Shown: one piece after another, positions 8,677 to 17,087 of the stretch
Layout of the letters: each line of letters opens with the position of its first letter
How positions within the stretch are numbered: the first letter of the stretch is position 1
Assembly (NCBI RefSeq): GCF_001420995.1
Contig: NZ_CP012184.1
Location: forward strand, 1,720,501-1,784,500
Direction of reading: 5' to 3'
DNA from: Pseudonocardia sp. EC080619-01
Lineage (GTDB): Bacteria; Actinomycetota; Actinomycetes; Mycobacteriales; Pseudonocardiaceae
Length of the DNA: 64,000 bases
Notes under the pieces: generated by a model
What the model saw: only the letters and a program-made list of their open reading frames with translations
The model's database searches: none
What the model was told of the DNA's origin: nothing
Made by a program: the position numbers and the translations under genes

Positions 8677-9660
8677 TCACCGGACGGCCGGCAACGGTTC
8701 GGTGGTCCGGTTGTGCACGGTGTACTGGACGTCGGTCTGGTCGTGGACGAAACCGAGGGTCCGGGCCTCGTGCACGAGCGGCCGGTCCTCCGAGTCGATC
8801 GTGGTGGCGCCGACCCGGAGCCCCGCGTCACGCAGGTACTCCAGCCCGGCCACCAGCAGGGACCGCACGAGCGGGTCCTCCTCGCGGTCCCGGTCCGGGT
8901 CCCGGGTGACGACGGCGACGAGGCGTCCGGCCGTGCCGTACTCCGTCGGCTCGCCGGACTCGGGGTCGACCCAGACGGCGCCGTCGGGCCGCTCCGCGGA
9001 TCCGCTGACGAGCAGGACCGTGTCCGCCGGGGGCTCGTGCCTGCGCCCGCTCGCCGTCCACAGCGCCGCGGCCGCCTCGCGCTCCGCCGCGCCGGCGGCC
9101 TGCCGGACCGCGGGACGCCCGGGCTCGGCGCCCGGGTCGACGTCCCGGCCGATCCGCACCGGTGCGAGCATCTGCCACTCGCGCAGCACGGTGCGGATCC
9201 CGTAGCGGCGGAACCGCAGCGACATGCGCAGCGCGGCCGGGTGGTTCGCCCGGGCCCAGACCCGCAGGCCGGACACGCCGGTGCCCTGCCAGCCGTCGGG
9301 GGTGCCGAGCTCCAGGCCGATCTTCTCGATCAGCAGCGTGGTGATGCCGCGGGACCGGTAGTCCGGCCGGACGAGGTAGGAGACCTCGGCGGTCCCCGCG
9401 TCCTCGTCCCGCAGCGGCTCGACCCGGAGGAACCCGGCGAGGCTCGGCACCAGCGGGACGTTCCGCCCGGAGCGCTCGTCCGGGAGGAGCCACACCAGCA
9501 GGTGCGACGTCCCCGGCTCGATCGGGTCGTCGAGCGAGAGCCGGGGGAAGCCGGCCTCGGCGTCGGTCTCCGACGCCTCGGCCAGCATCTCCCGCAGCTC
9601 CGCCTCGACGTCCGGCTCGAAGCCGGGCCCGCCGGGCCGGTACCACTCGAAATCGATCAC
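8677..9660 (-). CDS. Tandem GNAT acetyltransferase, MshD (mycothiol synthase)-like
   Basis: 327 residues with two GNAT-like halves. The first has the acetyl-CoA loop RSRGIT at about 102-107 and the LRVWARANHPAALRMS segment typical of MshD, where WAHGxHPAA is conserved. The second half (about 215-320) is a degenerate GNAT with VGATTIDSEDRPLVHEARTLGF. MshD acetylates Cys-GlcN-inositol to make mycothiol, but this copy sits in a catabolic unit, and its GTG overlaps the stop of the Rieske oxygenase by 4 nt (GTGA), implying stoichiometric co-translation. An acetylation or mycothiol-linked role in Rieske substrate or product handling is inferred. A second Rieske/GNAT pair is at 31915-33944. Confidence 0.78.
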   Translation of the reverse strand: MIDFEWYRPGGPGFEPDVEAELREMLAEASETDAEAGFPRLSLDDPIEPGTSHLLVWLLPDERSGRNVPLVPSLAGFLRVEPLRDEDAGTAEVSYLVRPDYRSRGITTLLIEKIGLELGTPDGWQGTGVSGLRVWARANHPAALRMSLRFRRYGIRTVLREWQMLAPVRIGRDVDPGAEPGRPAVRQAAGAAEREAAAALWTASGRRHEPPADTVLLVSGSAERPDGAVWVDPESGEPTEYGTAGRLVAVVTRDPDRDREEDPLVRSLLVAGLEYLRDAGLRVGATTIDSEDRPLVHEARTLGFVHDQTDVQYTVHNRTTEPLPAVR

Positions 9661-10856
9661 GAGACCAGCTTCCGGAGCTCGCGGTGGAAGATCTGGTTGA
9701 TGACCTCGTTGCGGCCGAGCAGCATGCCGCCGGCGTTGGCGCTGCCCATGCCCTGCTGGGAGCTGCGCAGCAGCGGGAAGTCCTCCTGGTGCAGCACCGC
9801 GAGGAGGATCTTCCAGTTCTTCTCCCAGATCTTGGTCCAGCGCTCGGAGTCCATGCCCGAGTCCTCGACCTTCGGCACGACCAGCCGCATCTCCATCCGG
9901 CAGCGGCCGGGGTCGGTCGGGTGCGGGCGGAAGGTGAGCAGCTCGAAGTGGTCGGGCTGGCGCAGCAGGGTGCTGTTCGGCAGCAGGAAGTGCGTCTCGG
10001 TGACGTAGGGCGACAGGTCCTCGTCCGGGGCCGGGGGCTCCTCGAGGTACTTGTCGATCGTCTTGCGCGGCGCGATGAACCGCGCGTGCCGCCCGAAGTC
10101 CTCGGCCGCCATCACGTTGGTGTGGATGTGCTTGGCCGCGGTGTTCGGGTGCGCGTACTGGATGTGGTAGCCGTCCAGGAACGCGTCCTGCATGATCTTC
10201 CAGTTGACCGGCTCGTCGAAGCCCTCGGCCTGTGCCGAGACGAGCTCGTCCATGTCGTAGCCGGCGAGGATGCCGTCCATCTCGGCACCCAGCCACGACG
10301 CGACGTCGATCTCGGCGTCCGCGTCGTCGACCATCCAGACGAAGCCGTGGCGCTCCTCGGCGGGCAGCTCGATCAGCCCGTACTGCGACCGGTCGATCTC
10401 GCCGAAGGTGTTGTCGCGGGTGATCGCGCGCAGCGAGCCGTCGGTGTCGTAGGACCACCGGTGGTAGCCGCAGGAGAACAGCCGGCAGCGGCCCTTCTCC
10501 TGCTCCTCCAGCAGCGCACCGCGGTGCCGGCAGAGGTTGACGAACGCCTTCACCGAGTGGTCCTTCTGCCGCACGATGATCACGTTGTTGCGCGGCATCT
10601 GCAGCGTCATGAAGTCGTTCGGCTTCGGGATCTCGCTGCCGTGGCACACGATCGAGGGGACCCGGCCGAACACCGCGTCCCGCTCCCGGCGGGCGATCTC
10701 CGGGTCGGTGAACTCCTCGGCCGTGAACGAGGCGATGCCGTCGTACTCATCCGTGCTGTCGTTGCGGATGTGGTCGAGAGCGCGCCGGATCCGGTCGTTG
10801 CGGGCGGCGAGCTCGTCCGTCTGCTGGGCACTCGCCGCGGTCTGGTCAGTGGACAC
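9657..10856 (-). CDS. Rieske non-heme iron oxygenase alpha subunit
   Basis: 399-residue ring-hydroxylating-oxygenase-type subunit. The Rieske 2Fe-2S ligands are Cys109, His111, Cys129 and His132 (CRHRG, CGYHRW). The mononuclear iron site is visible as His231, His236 and the C-terminal Asp359 (HQEDF), with bridging Asp228 in LDGYH. No beta subunit gene accompanies it, as in alpha-only oxygenases. It heads a unit with the MshD-like GNAT, DUF35 fusion and thiolase-like genes, and a phthalate-dioxygenase-reductase-type gene lies just upstream on the same strand as a likely electron donor. The promoter region carries the CTA-type operator at 10913-10932. Substrate unknown; paralogue at 31915-33111. 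Confidence 0.9.
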   Translation of the reverse strand: MSTDQTAASAQQTDELAARNDRIRRALDHIRNDSTDEYDGIASFTAEEFTDPEIARRERDAVFGRVPSIVCHGSEIPKPNDFMTLQMPRNNVIIVRQKDHSVKAFVNLCRHRGALLEEQEKGRCRLFSCGYHRWSYDTDGSLRAITRDNTFGEIDRSQYGLIELPAEERHGFVWMVDDADAEIDVASWLGAEMDGILAGYDMDELVSAQAEGFDEPVNWKIMQDAFLDGYHIQYAHPNTAAKHIHTNVMAAEDFGRHARFIAPRKTIDKYLEEPPAPDEDLSPYVTETHFLLPNSTLLRQPDHFELLTFRPHPTDPGRCRMEMRLVVPKVEDSGMDSERWTKIWEKNWKILLAVLHQEDFPLLRSSQQGMGSANAGGMLLGRNEVINQIFHRELRKLVS

Positions 10857-10912
10857 TGCCGCCTCCTGCTCCCGCGACCGGTGACGTCGCGGATCGAGAA
10901 CTGGTCGGACTT

Positions 10913-10932
10913 ATTCTATAGCCTTAAGGTTT
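10913..10932 (+). promoter_or_regulatory. Operator/promoter element of the Rieske unit
   Basis: ATTCTATAGCCTTAAGGTTT matches the element at 3641-3660 (read on its minus strand) at 18 of 20 positions and is centred on CCTTAAGG. On the minus strand it reads GGCTATAGAAT, giving a -10 hexamer TATAGA about 57 nt before the Rieske ATG at 10856. It separates the Rieske unit from the reductase gene upstream. Confidence 0.65.
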
Positions 10933-10968
10933 AGCACGGGAGTCCCGACCGTGCAGTTCGGCGTCCGC

Positions 10969-11937
10969 TCAGCGATCGATCACGAGCCGTCCGGACAGGC
11001 ACCGCGAGACGCAGGGGAACATCACGTCGTTCGCCGCCTGCTCGTCCGGGGTCAGCAGGGAGTCCCGGTGCTCCGGGACGCCCTCGATCACCTCGGACTC
11101 GCAGGTCCCGCAGGTGCCCTCCCGGCACGAGGTCTCGATCTCGACGCCGGCCTCGGCGGCGGCGTCGACGATGCTGACCCCCGGTGGCACGGTCACGGTC
11201 ACCCCGGAGCCGGCGAACTCGACCTCGAACGAGTCGCCCGAGGCGGGCTCGGCGACCTCCTTCGGGGAGAAGCGCTCCAGGTGCAGCGCGCCACCCGGCC
11301 ACGACGCGCACCGCTCCTCGACAGCGGCGAGCAGCGGCTCCGGCCCGCAGCAGTACACGAGCAGGTCGTCCTGCGGGGTACCGAGGAGCCCGTCGAGGTC
11401 GAGCAGGCCGCGCTCGTCCTGCGGGACGACCTCGACCCGGTCGCCGTACCGCTCGACCAGCTCGTCGACGAAGGCCATCGAGGCGCGGGAGCGGCCGCCG
11501 TACACCAGCCGCCACTCGGCGCCGGCCTTCTCGGCGGCCGCGATCATCGGGACGACGGGCGTGATGCCGATCCCGCCCGCGACGAAGAGGTAGCGCTGCG
11601 CCTCGGCCAGCGCGAAGTTGTTCCGCGGCCCGCGGACCCGCAGCGCGGTGCCGGTCTCCAGCACGTCGTGGACGTGCGCCGAGCCGCCCCGGCCGGGCTG
11701 CTCCCGCAGCACCGCCACCTGGTACGCCTCGCGGTCACCGGGATCGCCGCACAGCGAGTACTGCCGGACCAGGTCGTCGCCGAGGTGCAGGTCCAGGTGT
11801 GCACCCGGTTCCCACTCCGGGAGCGGCCGCCCGTCCGCGCCGCGCAGCGTCAGCCGCACGACGCCGTCGGCGACCGTCTCCCGGTCCGCGACCTCCATGT
11901 CGATGTCGTGCACGGATGCCGGATCGGACCTACCCAC
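10969..11937 (-). CDS. Phthalate-dioxygenase-reductase-type FMN/2Fe-2S reductase
   Basis: Single-chain NAD(P)H-dependent reductase passing electrons through FMN to a C-terminal plant-type 2Fe-2S cluster. From GTG 11937 it has 322 residues: flavin motif RQYSLC at 58-63, nucleotide motif GGIGITP at 121-127, CCGP near 197, and cluster cysteines at about 271, 276, 279 and 309 (CREGTCGTC, then C). The 11937 start is preferred because AAGGAAGG lies 8 nt upstream; a GTG at 11958 lacks a ribosome site. It follows the ferredoxin and P450 genes on the same strand and precedes the Rieske unit, so it could serve either oxygenase. Paralogue at 60367-61341. Confidence 0.87.
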   Translation of the reverse strand: MGRSDPASVHDIDMEVADRETVADGVVRLTLRGADGRPLPEWEPGAHLDLHLGDDLVRQYSLCGDPGDREAYQVAVLREQPGRGGSAHVHDVLETGTALRVRGPRNNFALAEAQRYLFVAGGIGITPVVPMIAAAEKAGAEWRLVYGGRSRASMAFVDELVERYGDRVEVVPQDERGLLDLDGLLGTPQDDLLVYCCGPEPLLAAVEERCASWPGGALHLERFSPKEVAEPASGDSFEVEFAGSGVTVTVPPGVSIVDAAAEAGVEIETSCREGTCGTCESEVIEGVPEHRDSLLTPDEQAANDVMFPCVSRCLSGRLVIDR

Positions 11938-11976
11938 CTCGATGACCTTCCTTCCCACGCCCGGTGCCGCCGCCGG

Positions 11977-12186
11977 TCAGACCGGCTGCGTCTGCTCCAG
12001 GGCCAGTGCCCGCTCCGGGCACATGTCCACGACCTGCCGGGCCTCGCCGACCTGTGCCTCCGGGACCGGGTCGGCCAGGACGACCGGGTCGCCCTGCTCG
12101 TCGCAGTCGACGAGGTCCGGTGCCGCTCCGTAGCAGAGCCCGTGCCCGGCACAGGCCTTCCGGTCCACCGTGAGGTGCTGTTCCAT
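11977..12186 (-). CDS. 3Fe-4S ferredoxin of the P450 partner type
   Basis: 69-residue electron carrier. Its motif is Cys12-x2-His15-x2-Cys18 and Cys56-Pro, so His occupies the place of the fourth cysteine of 4Fe-4S ferredoxins. Family knowledge says this pattern holds a 3Fe-4S cluster and serves actinobacterial P450s. It lies 178 nt downstream of the P450 and about 40 nt upstream of the reductase start, making a plausible three-component chain: reductase, ferredoxin, P450. Acidic residues around 23-31 fit a docking surface. Confidence 0.88.
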   Translation of the reverse strand: MEQHLTVDRKACAGHGLCYGAAPDLVDCDEQGDPVVLADPVPEAQVGEARQVVDMCPERALALEQTQPV

Positions 12187-12364
12187 GTCGCTCTCCTCGT
12201 GTCCTCGATGCCGTGCGGTCCTGCCCGTCCGTCTCGTGTGCCCGGCGGCGTGCCGGACCGCACACGGAGACCGGACCGGGCGCCCGGGAGCCCACCCGAC
12301 CGGGGTACGTCGGTGCTCTCCGGTCGGGGGTGCGCCCGGTCCGGCCTCACGTCTCCGGCCGCTG

Positions 12365-13615
12365 TCAGCCCACCGGGGTGAACAGCAGCGACAGTCGCGC
12401 GAACCCGCGGACCTGGCTCGGCAGGACGACGGGCGGGTCCTCCGGGTCGAGCCGGTAGTCCGGGATCCGCTGGTGCAGCTCCTCCGCCGCGATCTTCAGC
12501 ATCAGCCGGGCCAGGTGGGACCCGATGCAGCGGTGCGGGCCCGAGCCGAAGGTGAGGTGCCGGTTCGGCGTGCGCTCGACGTCGAGCGAGCCGGGCTCGT
12601 CGAACTCGCCCTCGTCGCGGTTCGCGGCGCACAGCAGCAGGAGCAGCTGGTCGCCCGCGCGCACCGTGATGTCGCCGATCGTGGCGTCCGTCGTCGCACG
12701 GCGGCCCATCGCGATCGCGGCCTCGTAGCGCAGGATCTCCTCGACCGCCGCGGGCACCGCGCCCGGGTCGTCGATGAGCTTGTCGCGCTCCTCGGTGTTC
12801 TGCGAGAGGTGCAGCATCATCCACGCGAGCGAGCCCTGCGTGGTGTGCAGGCCGGCGATGAGCAGCAGGAAGAACATCCGGGCGAGCTCGTCGTCGGTGA
12901 GCGGGCGCTGCACGCCCTCGGAGTCGGTGATCTCGGTGTCGATGATCGCGTTGGTGACGTCCTCGGCGGCGGCGTCACCGGACGCGATGGCGGCCCGGCG
13001 CTCGGCGATGACCTTCATGAAGTAGCCGAACATCTCGTAGGCGGCCTTCGTGCGCGACTCCGCGGCCTGCTCCGGGGTCTCGCCCGGACGCCCGTTCAGC
13101 GCGACCTCGGTGGCGTCGGTGAACAGCGCCGCGTCCTCCAGCGGCCACCCCATCAGGGCCAGGAACACCTGGGTCGGCAGCTCGTGCGCGAACTTCTCGA
13201 CGAACTCGACCTTCCCGTCGGCCTGGAAGGAGGTGATCAGCTCGATGACGATCTCGCGGATCCGGGGCTCCAGCACCTTCATCCGGTTGGGGCTGAACAG
13301 CGGCTGCAGCGCCTGCCGGTAGGAGGTGTGCTCCGGCGGGTCGAGCTCGATCGGCAGGAACTTGCCCTGCCCGGCGTCGACCAGGTTGTTCGGGTGGCTG
13401 GAGAAGGTCTCCGGGTCCCGCAGGATCGCGTGGACGTGCTCGTACGACGTGACGAGCCAGTGGCCGCCGTGGGTCGTCGACCACACGATCGGCCCGATGG
13501 CGGCCAGTTCGGCCGCCTTCTCCTGCATCCGATCGACCGGCATCGTGACGGACGGGTCGTAGATGTCGAAGTCCACGACGAGCTCGGGGGTGAGGTCGGC
13601 CTGGGTGGTGGTCAT
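12365..13615 (-). CDS. Cytochrome P450 with His in the I-helix acid position
   Basis: 416-residue soluble P450. The heme loop is FGSGPHRCIG with Cys363 as thiolate ligand, and the ExxR pair is Glu293/Arg296. The I-helix reads AGLHTT at 254-259, so His257 stands where P450cam has Asp251, the residue of the proton-relay acid-alcohol pair; Thr258 is kept. ATG 13615 has AGGAGCG just upstream. It heads the P450/ferredoxin/reductase unit, and a GACA-N12-TGTC palindrome lies 38 nt upstream of the start. Substrate not predictable; the setting among CoA-pathway genes suggests hydroxylation of an alicyclic, terpenoid or alkyl acid (inference). Confidence 0.9.
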   Translation of the reverse strand: MTTTQADLTPELVVDFDIYDPSVTMPVDRMQEKAAELAAIGPIVWSTTHGGHWLVTSYEHVHAILRDPETFSSHPNNLVDAGQGKFLPIELDPPEHTSYRQALQPLFSPNRMKVLEPRIREIVIELITSFQADGKVEFVEKFAHELPTQVFLALMGWPLEDAALFTDATEVALNGRPGETPEQAAESRTKAAYEMFGYFMKVIAERRAAIASGDAAAEDVTNAIIDTEITDSEGVQRPLTDDELARMFFLLLIAGLHTTQGSLAWMMLHLSQNTEERDKLIDDPGAVPAAVEEILRYEAAIAMGRRATTDATIGDITVRAGDQLLLLLCAANRDEGEFDEPGSLDVERTPNRHLTFGSGPHRCIGSHLARLMLKIAAEELHQRIPDYRLDPEDPPVVLPSQVRGFARLSLLFTPVG

Positions 13616-13652
13616 GGGTCGCTCCTGTTCGGTCGCCGGTGACACGCAACAT

Positions 13653-13672
13653 GACAAACGACGGATATTGTC
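13653..13672. promoter_or_regulatory. GACA-N12-TGTC operator upstream of the P450
   Basis: GACAAACGACGGATATTGTC. The outer GACAA/TTGTC arms are perfect, with the same 20-bp span as the palindrome at 21675-21694. The 11-bp half GACAAACGACG recurs exactly, inverted, at 33967-33977. Likely TetR-type operator for the P450 unit. Confidence 0.5.
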
Positions 13673-13727
13673 TCGCGGTAACGTAGCTAATGCGGGTGAC
13701 GACGTCGACCCCGGGTCGGGTGGAACC

Positions 13728-16130
13728 TCACCCGTTCGCCGAGCCGGGGTCGTGGACCTGCAGGACCCCCGCCTCGACGAGCTCGTCGACGACCGGATCC
13801 GGCAGGCCGAGCACCTCGGCACAGATCCGGCGGGTGTGCTCCCCGGGCATCGGGGCCGGGCGCAGCTCCGGGTCCGGCACGGTGGAGAACCGGGCGATCC
13901 GGGCACCGGTCGGGACCGCGGCGGACAGCTGCTCGTGCTCGAGCGTGTGGAACGCGTCGCGGGCGACGAGCTGCGGATCCGTCAGCTCGTCGGGCAGCCG
14001 CAGCATCCCGGCCGCCGGCACGCCGACCCCCTGCAGGATCTCGGCGACCTTGTCCGGGGAGTGCCCGGCGGTCCACCGGGCGAGGGCCTCCTCGATCTCC
14101 CCGCGCCGCGTCAGCCGCCCCTCGGCGGTCCGGAGGTCCGGATCGTCGGGCAGACCGGTCGCGGACGCGAGCCGAGGCCAGGTCTCGTCATCACGGACAG
14201 TGATCACGCACCACTCGTCGTCACCCGCACAGGGGAAGACACCGGAGGGTGCCGCACCGCGCCGCGCGTTCCCCTCCGCCGACTCCGTCCCGGGCCGCAG
14301 CGACGACCGCGCCAGGACCGGGCCCAGCGCGACGAGCGCCGCGTCGGCCTGGGCGGTGTCGACGGCGCCGCCCCGGCCGGTGCGGGCCCGCCCGATCACC
14401 GCGGCGAGCACCGCGACCGCGGTGACGTGCGCGGCCACGTGGTCGGGATAGACGGTCGACCCGTCGCAGAACGCGGCCGGGTCCGCGGGATCCGCCGCGG
14501 GGTCCCGCCAGAGCGCCGAGAGTCCGCAGGAGGCGCGCACGAGCGGCCCGTATCCCATCCGCTTCCGCCAGGGCCCGCGTGCGCCGAACGCGCTGCTGTC
14601 GGAGACGACGATCCGCGGATTGACGGCGGCGAGCTCGGCCCGGGAGAAGCCGAGCGACTCGAGCGTGCCCGGCTTGAAGTTGGCCAGGACGACGTCCGCC
14701 GTGGCGACCAGCTCCCGGAAGAGCCTGCCGCCCTCGGGGCTGCGCAGGTCGAGACCGAGACCCCGCTTGTTGCGCTGCCCCCAGGCGAACGAGGGGTTCA
14801 TCCCGCCGCCCTTGCGGGTCTGGCGCAGCCCGTCGGGGTAGGCGCTGTTCTCGACCTTGATCACGTCCGCGCCCTGGTCCGCGAACACCCGGCCCAGCTC
14901 GGCACCGAAGACGATGATCCCGAGGTCGAGCACCCGGACCCCGGTGAGCGGTCCGGCACCGGCGGGTAGCGGGGGCAGGCCGAGGTCCCGGGGCGGCGCC
15001 TCGCCGAACCCGCCGGCGTCGGTCCCCGGGCCCGGGGCCGGGGTGCGCAGGCCCGCCCGGACGCCGTCGACGGTCACGTAGCCGGACGGCACGATCGCCC
15101 GGAGGCCGTCGGCGAGCTCGGTCTCCACCAGCGAGCCGGTCTCCCGGAAGTGCTCCGCCCCGAGCACCTCGTCCGGGCTCAGCATGCCCGCGACCGGGAT
15201 GCCGCGGGCGGTGCCCTCGGCGACGAGCTCGTCGCGCGTCGATCCGGCGAAGAGCTCGGCGATCAGCGGGTTGAGGCGGTCCGAGGCGGCGAAGCGGGCC
15301 GGGATGGCGTCGAACCGCGGATCGGCGAACTCCTCCGGCTCGCCGAGCCAGGCGAACATCGCACGCCACTGCCGGGCCGCCAGCAGGCAGATCCGCACGC
15401 TCCCGTCGGCGCACGGGAAGACCGGGTAGAAGTTGGCCGCGTCGGGCCGGTCCCGGGGGAACGTCTCGGCGCGGCCGGCCGCGGCCGTGCCCTGCGCGCC
15501 GAAGGCCGGGTCGAACCCGTGCACGACGGCCTCGAGCGCGGACACGTCGACGTGCTCGCCCGCCCCGGTCCGCAGCCGCTTCACGTAGGCGACCAGCGTC
15601 GCCCACGCGGCGTGCACGGCGACGAGCTGGTCGACGAGCCCGGCGGGCGGCAGCAGCGGGGTCCCGCCCGGCCGGCCCGACCGGCACAGGACGCCGCCGG
15701 CGGCGGCCAGCACGTCCTCGGTCGCCACCCGGTCGCGGTACGGCCCGGTGCGGCCGAACCCGGTCACCGAGACGACGACCAGCTCCGGGTTGACGGTGGC
15801 GAGGTCGTCCGGGGTGAGACCGAGCGCGGCGGCCTCGTCGTGGGTGAACGACTCGACGAGGACGTCCGCGTGGCGGGCCTCCTCCAGCAGCCGCTGCCGT
15901 CCCGCGCCGGACCCGAGGTCGAGGACGGTGCTGCGCTTGTTCGCGTTGCGCAGTGCGAACCCGAGCCGGTCGGCCCGCCCGGGCGAACCGCCCGCCGGCT
16001 CGACCCGCAGGACGTCGGCGCCGAGGTCGGCGAGGTAGCGTCCGCACCCCTCGGCCGCCCCGTCGGCCAGGTCGATGATCCGCAGCCCTGCCAGCGGGAG
16101 GACGTCGTGCTGGATGCTCGTACCGCTCAC
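13728..16130 (-). CDS. Tandem-domain family III CoA-transferase (CaiB/BaiF)
   Basis: Predicted to move CoA between acyl-CoA and free acid. About 800 residues contain two complete CaiB/BaiF domains, roughly 10-370 and 395-790. Each retains the nucleophilic Asp: Asp195 in GEHVDVS and Asp591 in GGAVDTA. Single-domain members are near 400 residues and work as interlocked dimers, so this is an intramolecular pair. I take GTG 16130 as start, with GAAGGGG upstream; GTG 16175 in frame is possible if the transcript is leaderless. It follows the P450 promoter region on the same strand and has its own CTA-type palindrome upstream, so it is likely a separate unit. Confidence 0.85.
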   Translation of the reverse strand: MSGTSIQHDVLPLAGLRIIDLADGAAEGCGRYLADLGADVLRVEPAGGSPGRADRLGFALRNANKRSTVLDLGSGAGRQRLLEEARHADVLVESFTHDEAAALGLTPDDLATVNPELVVVSVTGFGRTGPYRDRVATEDVLAAAGGVLCRSGRPGGTPLLPPAGLVDQLVAVHAAWATLVAYVKRLRTGAGEHVDVSALEAVVHGFDPAFGAQGTAAAGRAETFPRDRPDAANFYPVFPCADGSVRICLLAARQWRAMFAWLGEPEEFADPRFDAIPARFAASDRLNPLIAELFAGSTRDELVAEGTARGIPVAGMLSPDEVLGAEHFRETGSLVETELADGLRAIVPSGYVTVDGVRAGLRTPAPGPGTDAGGFGEAPPRDLGLPPLPAGAGPLTGVRVLDLGIIVFGAELGRVFADQGADVIKVENSAYPDGLRQTRKGGGMNPSFAWGQRNKRGLGLDLRSPEGGRLFRELVATADVVLANFKPGTLESLGFSRAELAAVNPRIVVSDSSAFGARGPWRKRMGYGPLVRASCGLSALWRDPAADPADPAAFCDGSTVYPDHVAAHVTAVAVLAAVIGRARTGRGGAVDTAQADAALVALGPVLARSSLRPGTESAEGNARRGAAPSGVFPCAGDDEWCVITVRDDETWPRLASATGLPDDPDLRTAEGRLTRRGEIEEALARWTAGHSPDKVAEILQGVGVPAAGMLRLPDELTDPQLVARDAFHTLEHEQLSAAVPTGARIARFSTVPDPELRPAPMPGEHTRRICAEVLGLPDPVVDELVEAGVLQVHDPGSANG

Positions 16131-16181
16131 GCAGTGCGCCCCTTCGGTCCCGGCCGCGTCGTCGCGGCCACTCACCCGGAA

Positions 16182-16198
16182 ATCTAAAGAATATAGAT
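16182..16198. promoter_or_regulatory. CTA-N7-TAG palindrome upstream of the CoA-transferase
   Basis: ATCTAAAGAATATAGAT has perfect ATCTA/TAGAT arms around 7 bp, the same geometry as the element at 41454-41472. On the minus strand it supplies TATATT as a possible -10 for the CoA-transferase gene. This AT-rich island stands out in GC-rich DNA. Confidence 0.5.
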
Positions 16199-16411
16199 AA
16201 GAAGGGAGGCTACCTCCGCGCCCGAGATCACTACACCGGACACTCCATGTTTTTCGTATCACATGGCACCATGGACGGGCGGGACACGCAGCAGGCGCCC
16301 GCGCGCGGGGGTCACGTGTCATGGCGGCCGTTGCGCCGTCCGGCCCAACGATCGATCATCGGTGCGTCCGGCGGCGGGGTACCCTGCGGTCGAGCTTCGA
16401 GAAGAGGTGCC

Positions 16412-17065
16412 ATGTCGAAGAGCTCCGGTGGCGGTCGGCCCCGGGCCGCCCGGACACGGGTGTCCGACCCCGCGACGGCGATCCTGCTCGCCGCAGAGGC
16501 CTGTTACCTGCGTCTGGGTATCACCAAGACGACGATGGACGACATCGCGCGCGAGGCGGGGGTGTCACGGCCCACCGTCTACCGGCACTACTCGAACCGC
16601 GACGACCTCGTGCTCGGGGTCCTGCTGTCCCGCGCCCGGGACCTGCTGGAGCGGGCCCGCCGCTTCATCGACACGCGTGCGCGGATCGACGACAAGCTCG
16701 TCGACGGCATGATCTTCCTGGTCGACGCCGGCAGCCGCGATCCCATGCTCCAGCAGCTGGTCAGCCTCGAGTTCATGGAGGGCATGCAGGGGCACCCCGA
16801 AGCGTCCCGGCTGCCGGTGACCCTGTCCGCGGAGCTCTGGGGCCCGATCGTGCAGGACGCGAAGGACGCGGGCGAGGTGCGCGCCGATCTCGACGTGACG
16901 GCGTTCTGCACCTGGCTGACCTACATCGAGCTCGTGGTGCTCAGCCGCACCAACCGGCCCGGCAGCACCGACGAGGCGCAGCGCTCCCTCATGCAGACCT
17001 TCGTCGCGCCGGCCCTGCACCGCGCCGGCACCTACGGCACGGTCCCGGTGCCGGCAGCCGGCTGA
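16412..17065 (+). CDS. TetR-family transcriptional regulator
   Basis: 217-residue repressor. The helix-turn-helix reads MDDIAREAGVSRPTVYRHYS at about 44-63. It is paralogous to the TetR facing it at 17088-17687: the motif TTMDD-AR-AGVSRPTVYR is shared, and the ligand domains align along their length (VDG..LV..G.RDP). ATG 16412 has GAAGAGG 6 nt upstream; upstream in-frame ATGs have no such site. The stop codon lies inside a small GCCGGC hairpin at 17057-17071. Candidate binder of the GACA-N12-TGTC or CTA-type elements nearby, not decided by sequence. Confidence 0.85.
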   Translation: MSKSSGGGRPRAARTRVSDPATAILLAAEACYLRLGITKTTMDDIAREAGVSRPTVYRHYSNRDDLVLGVLLSRARDLLERARRFIDTRARIDDKLVDGMIFLVDAGSRDPMLQQLVSLEFMEGMQGHPEASRLPVTLSAELWGPIVQDAKDAGEVRADLDVTAFCTWLTYIELVVLSRTNRPGSTDEAQRSLMQTFVAPALHRAGTYGTVPVPAAG

Positions 17066-17087
17066 GCCGGCGGCCGGGCACCCGGCG

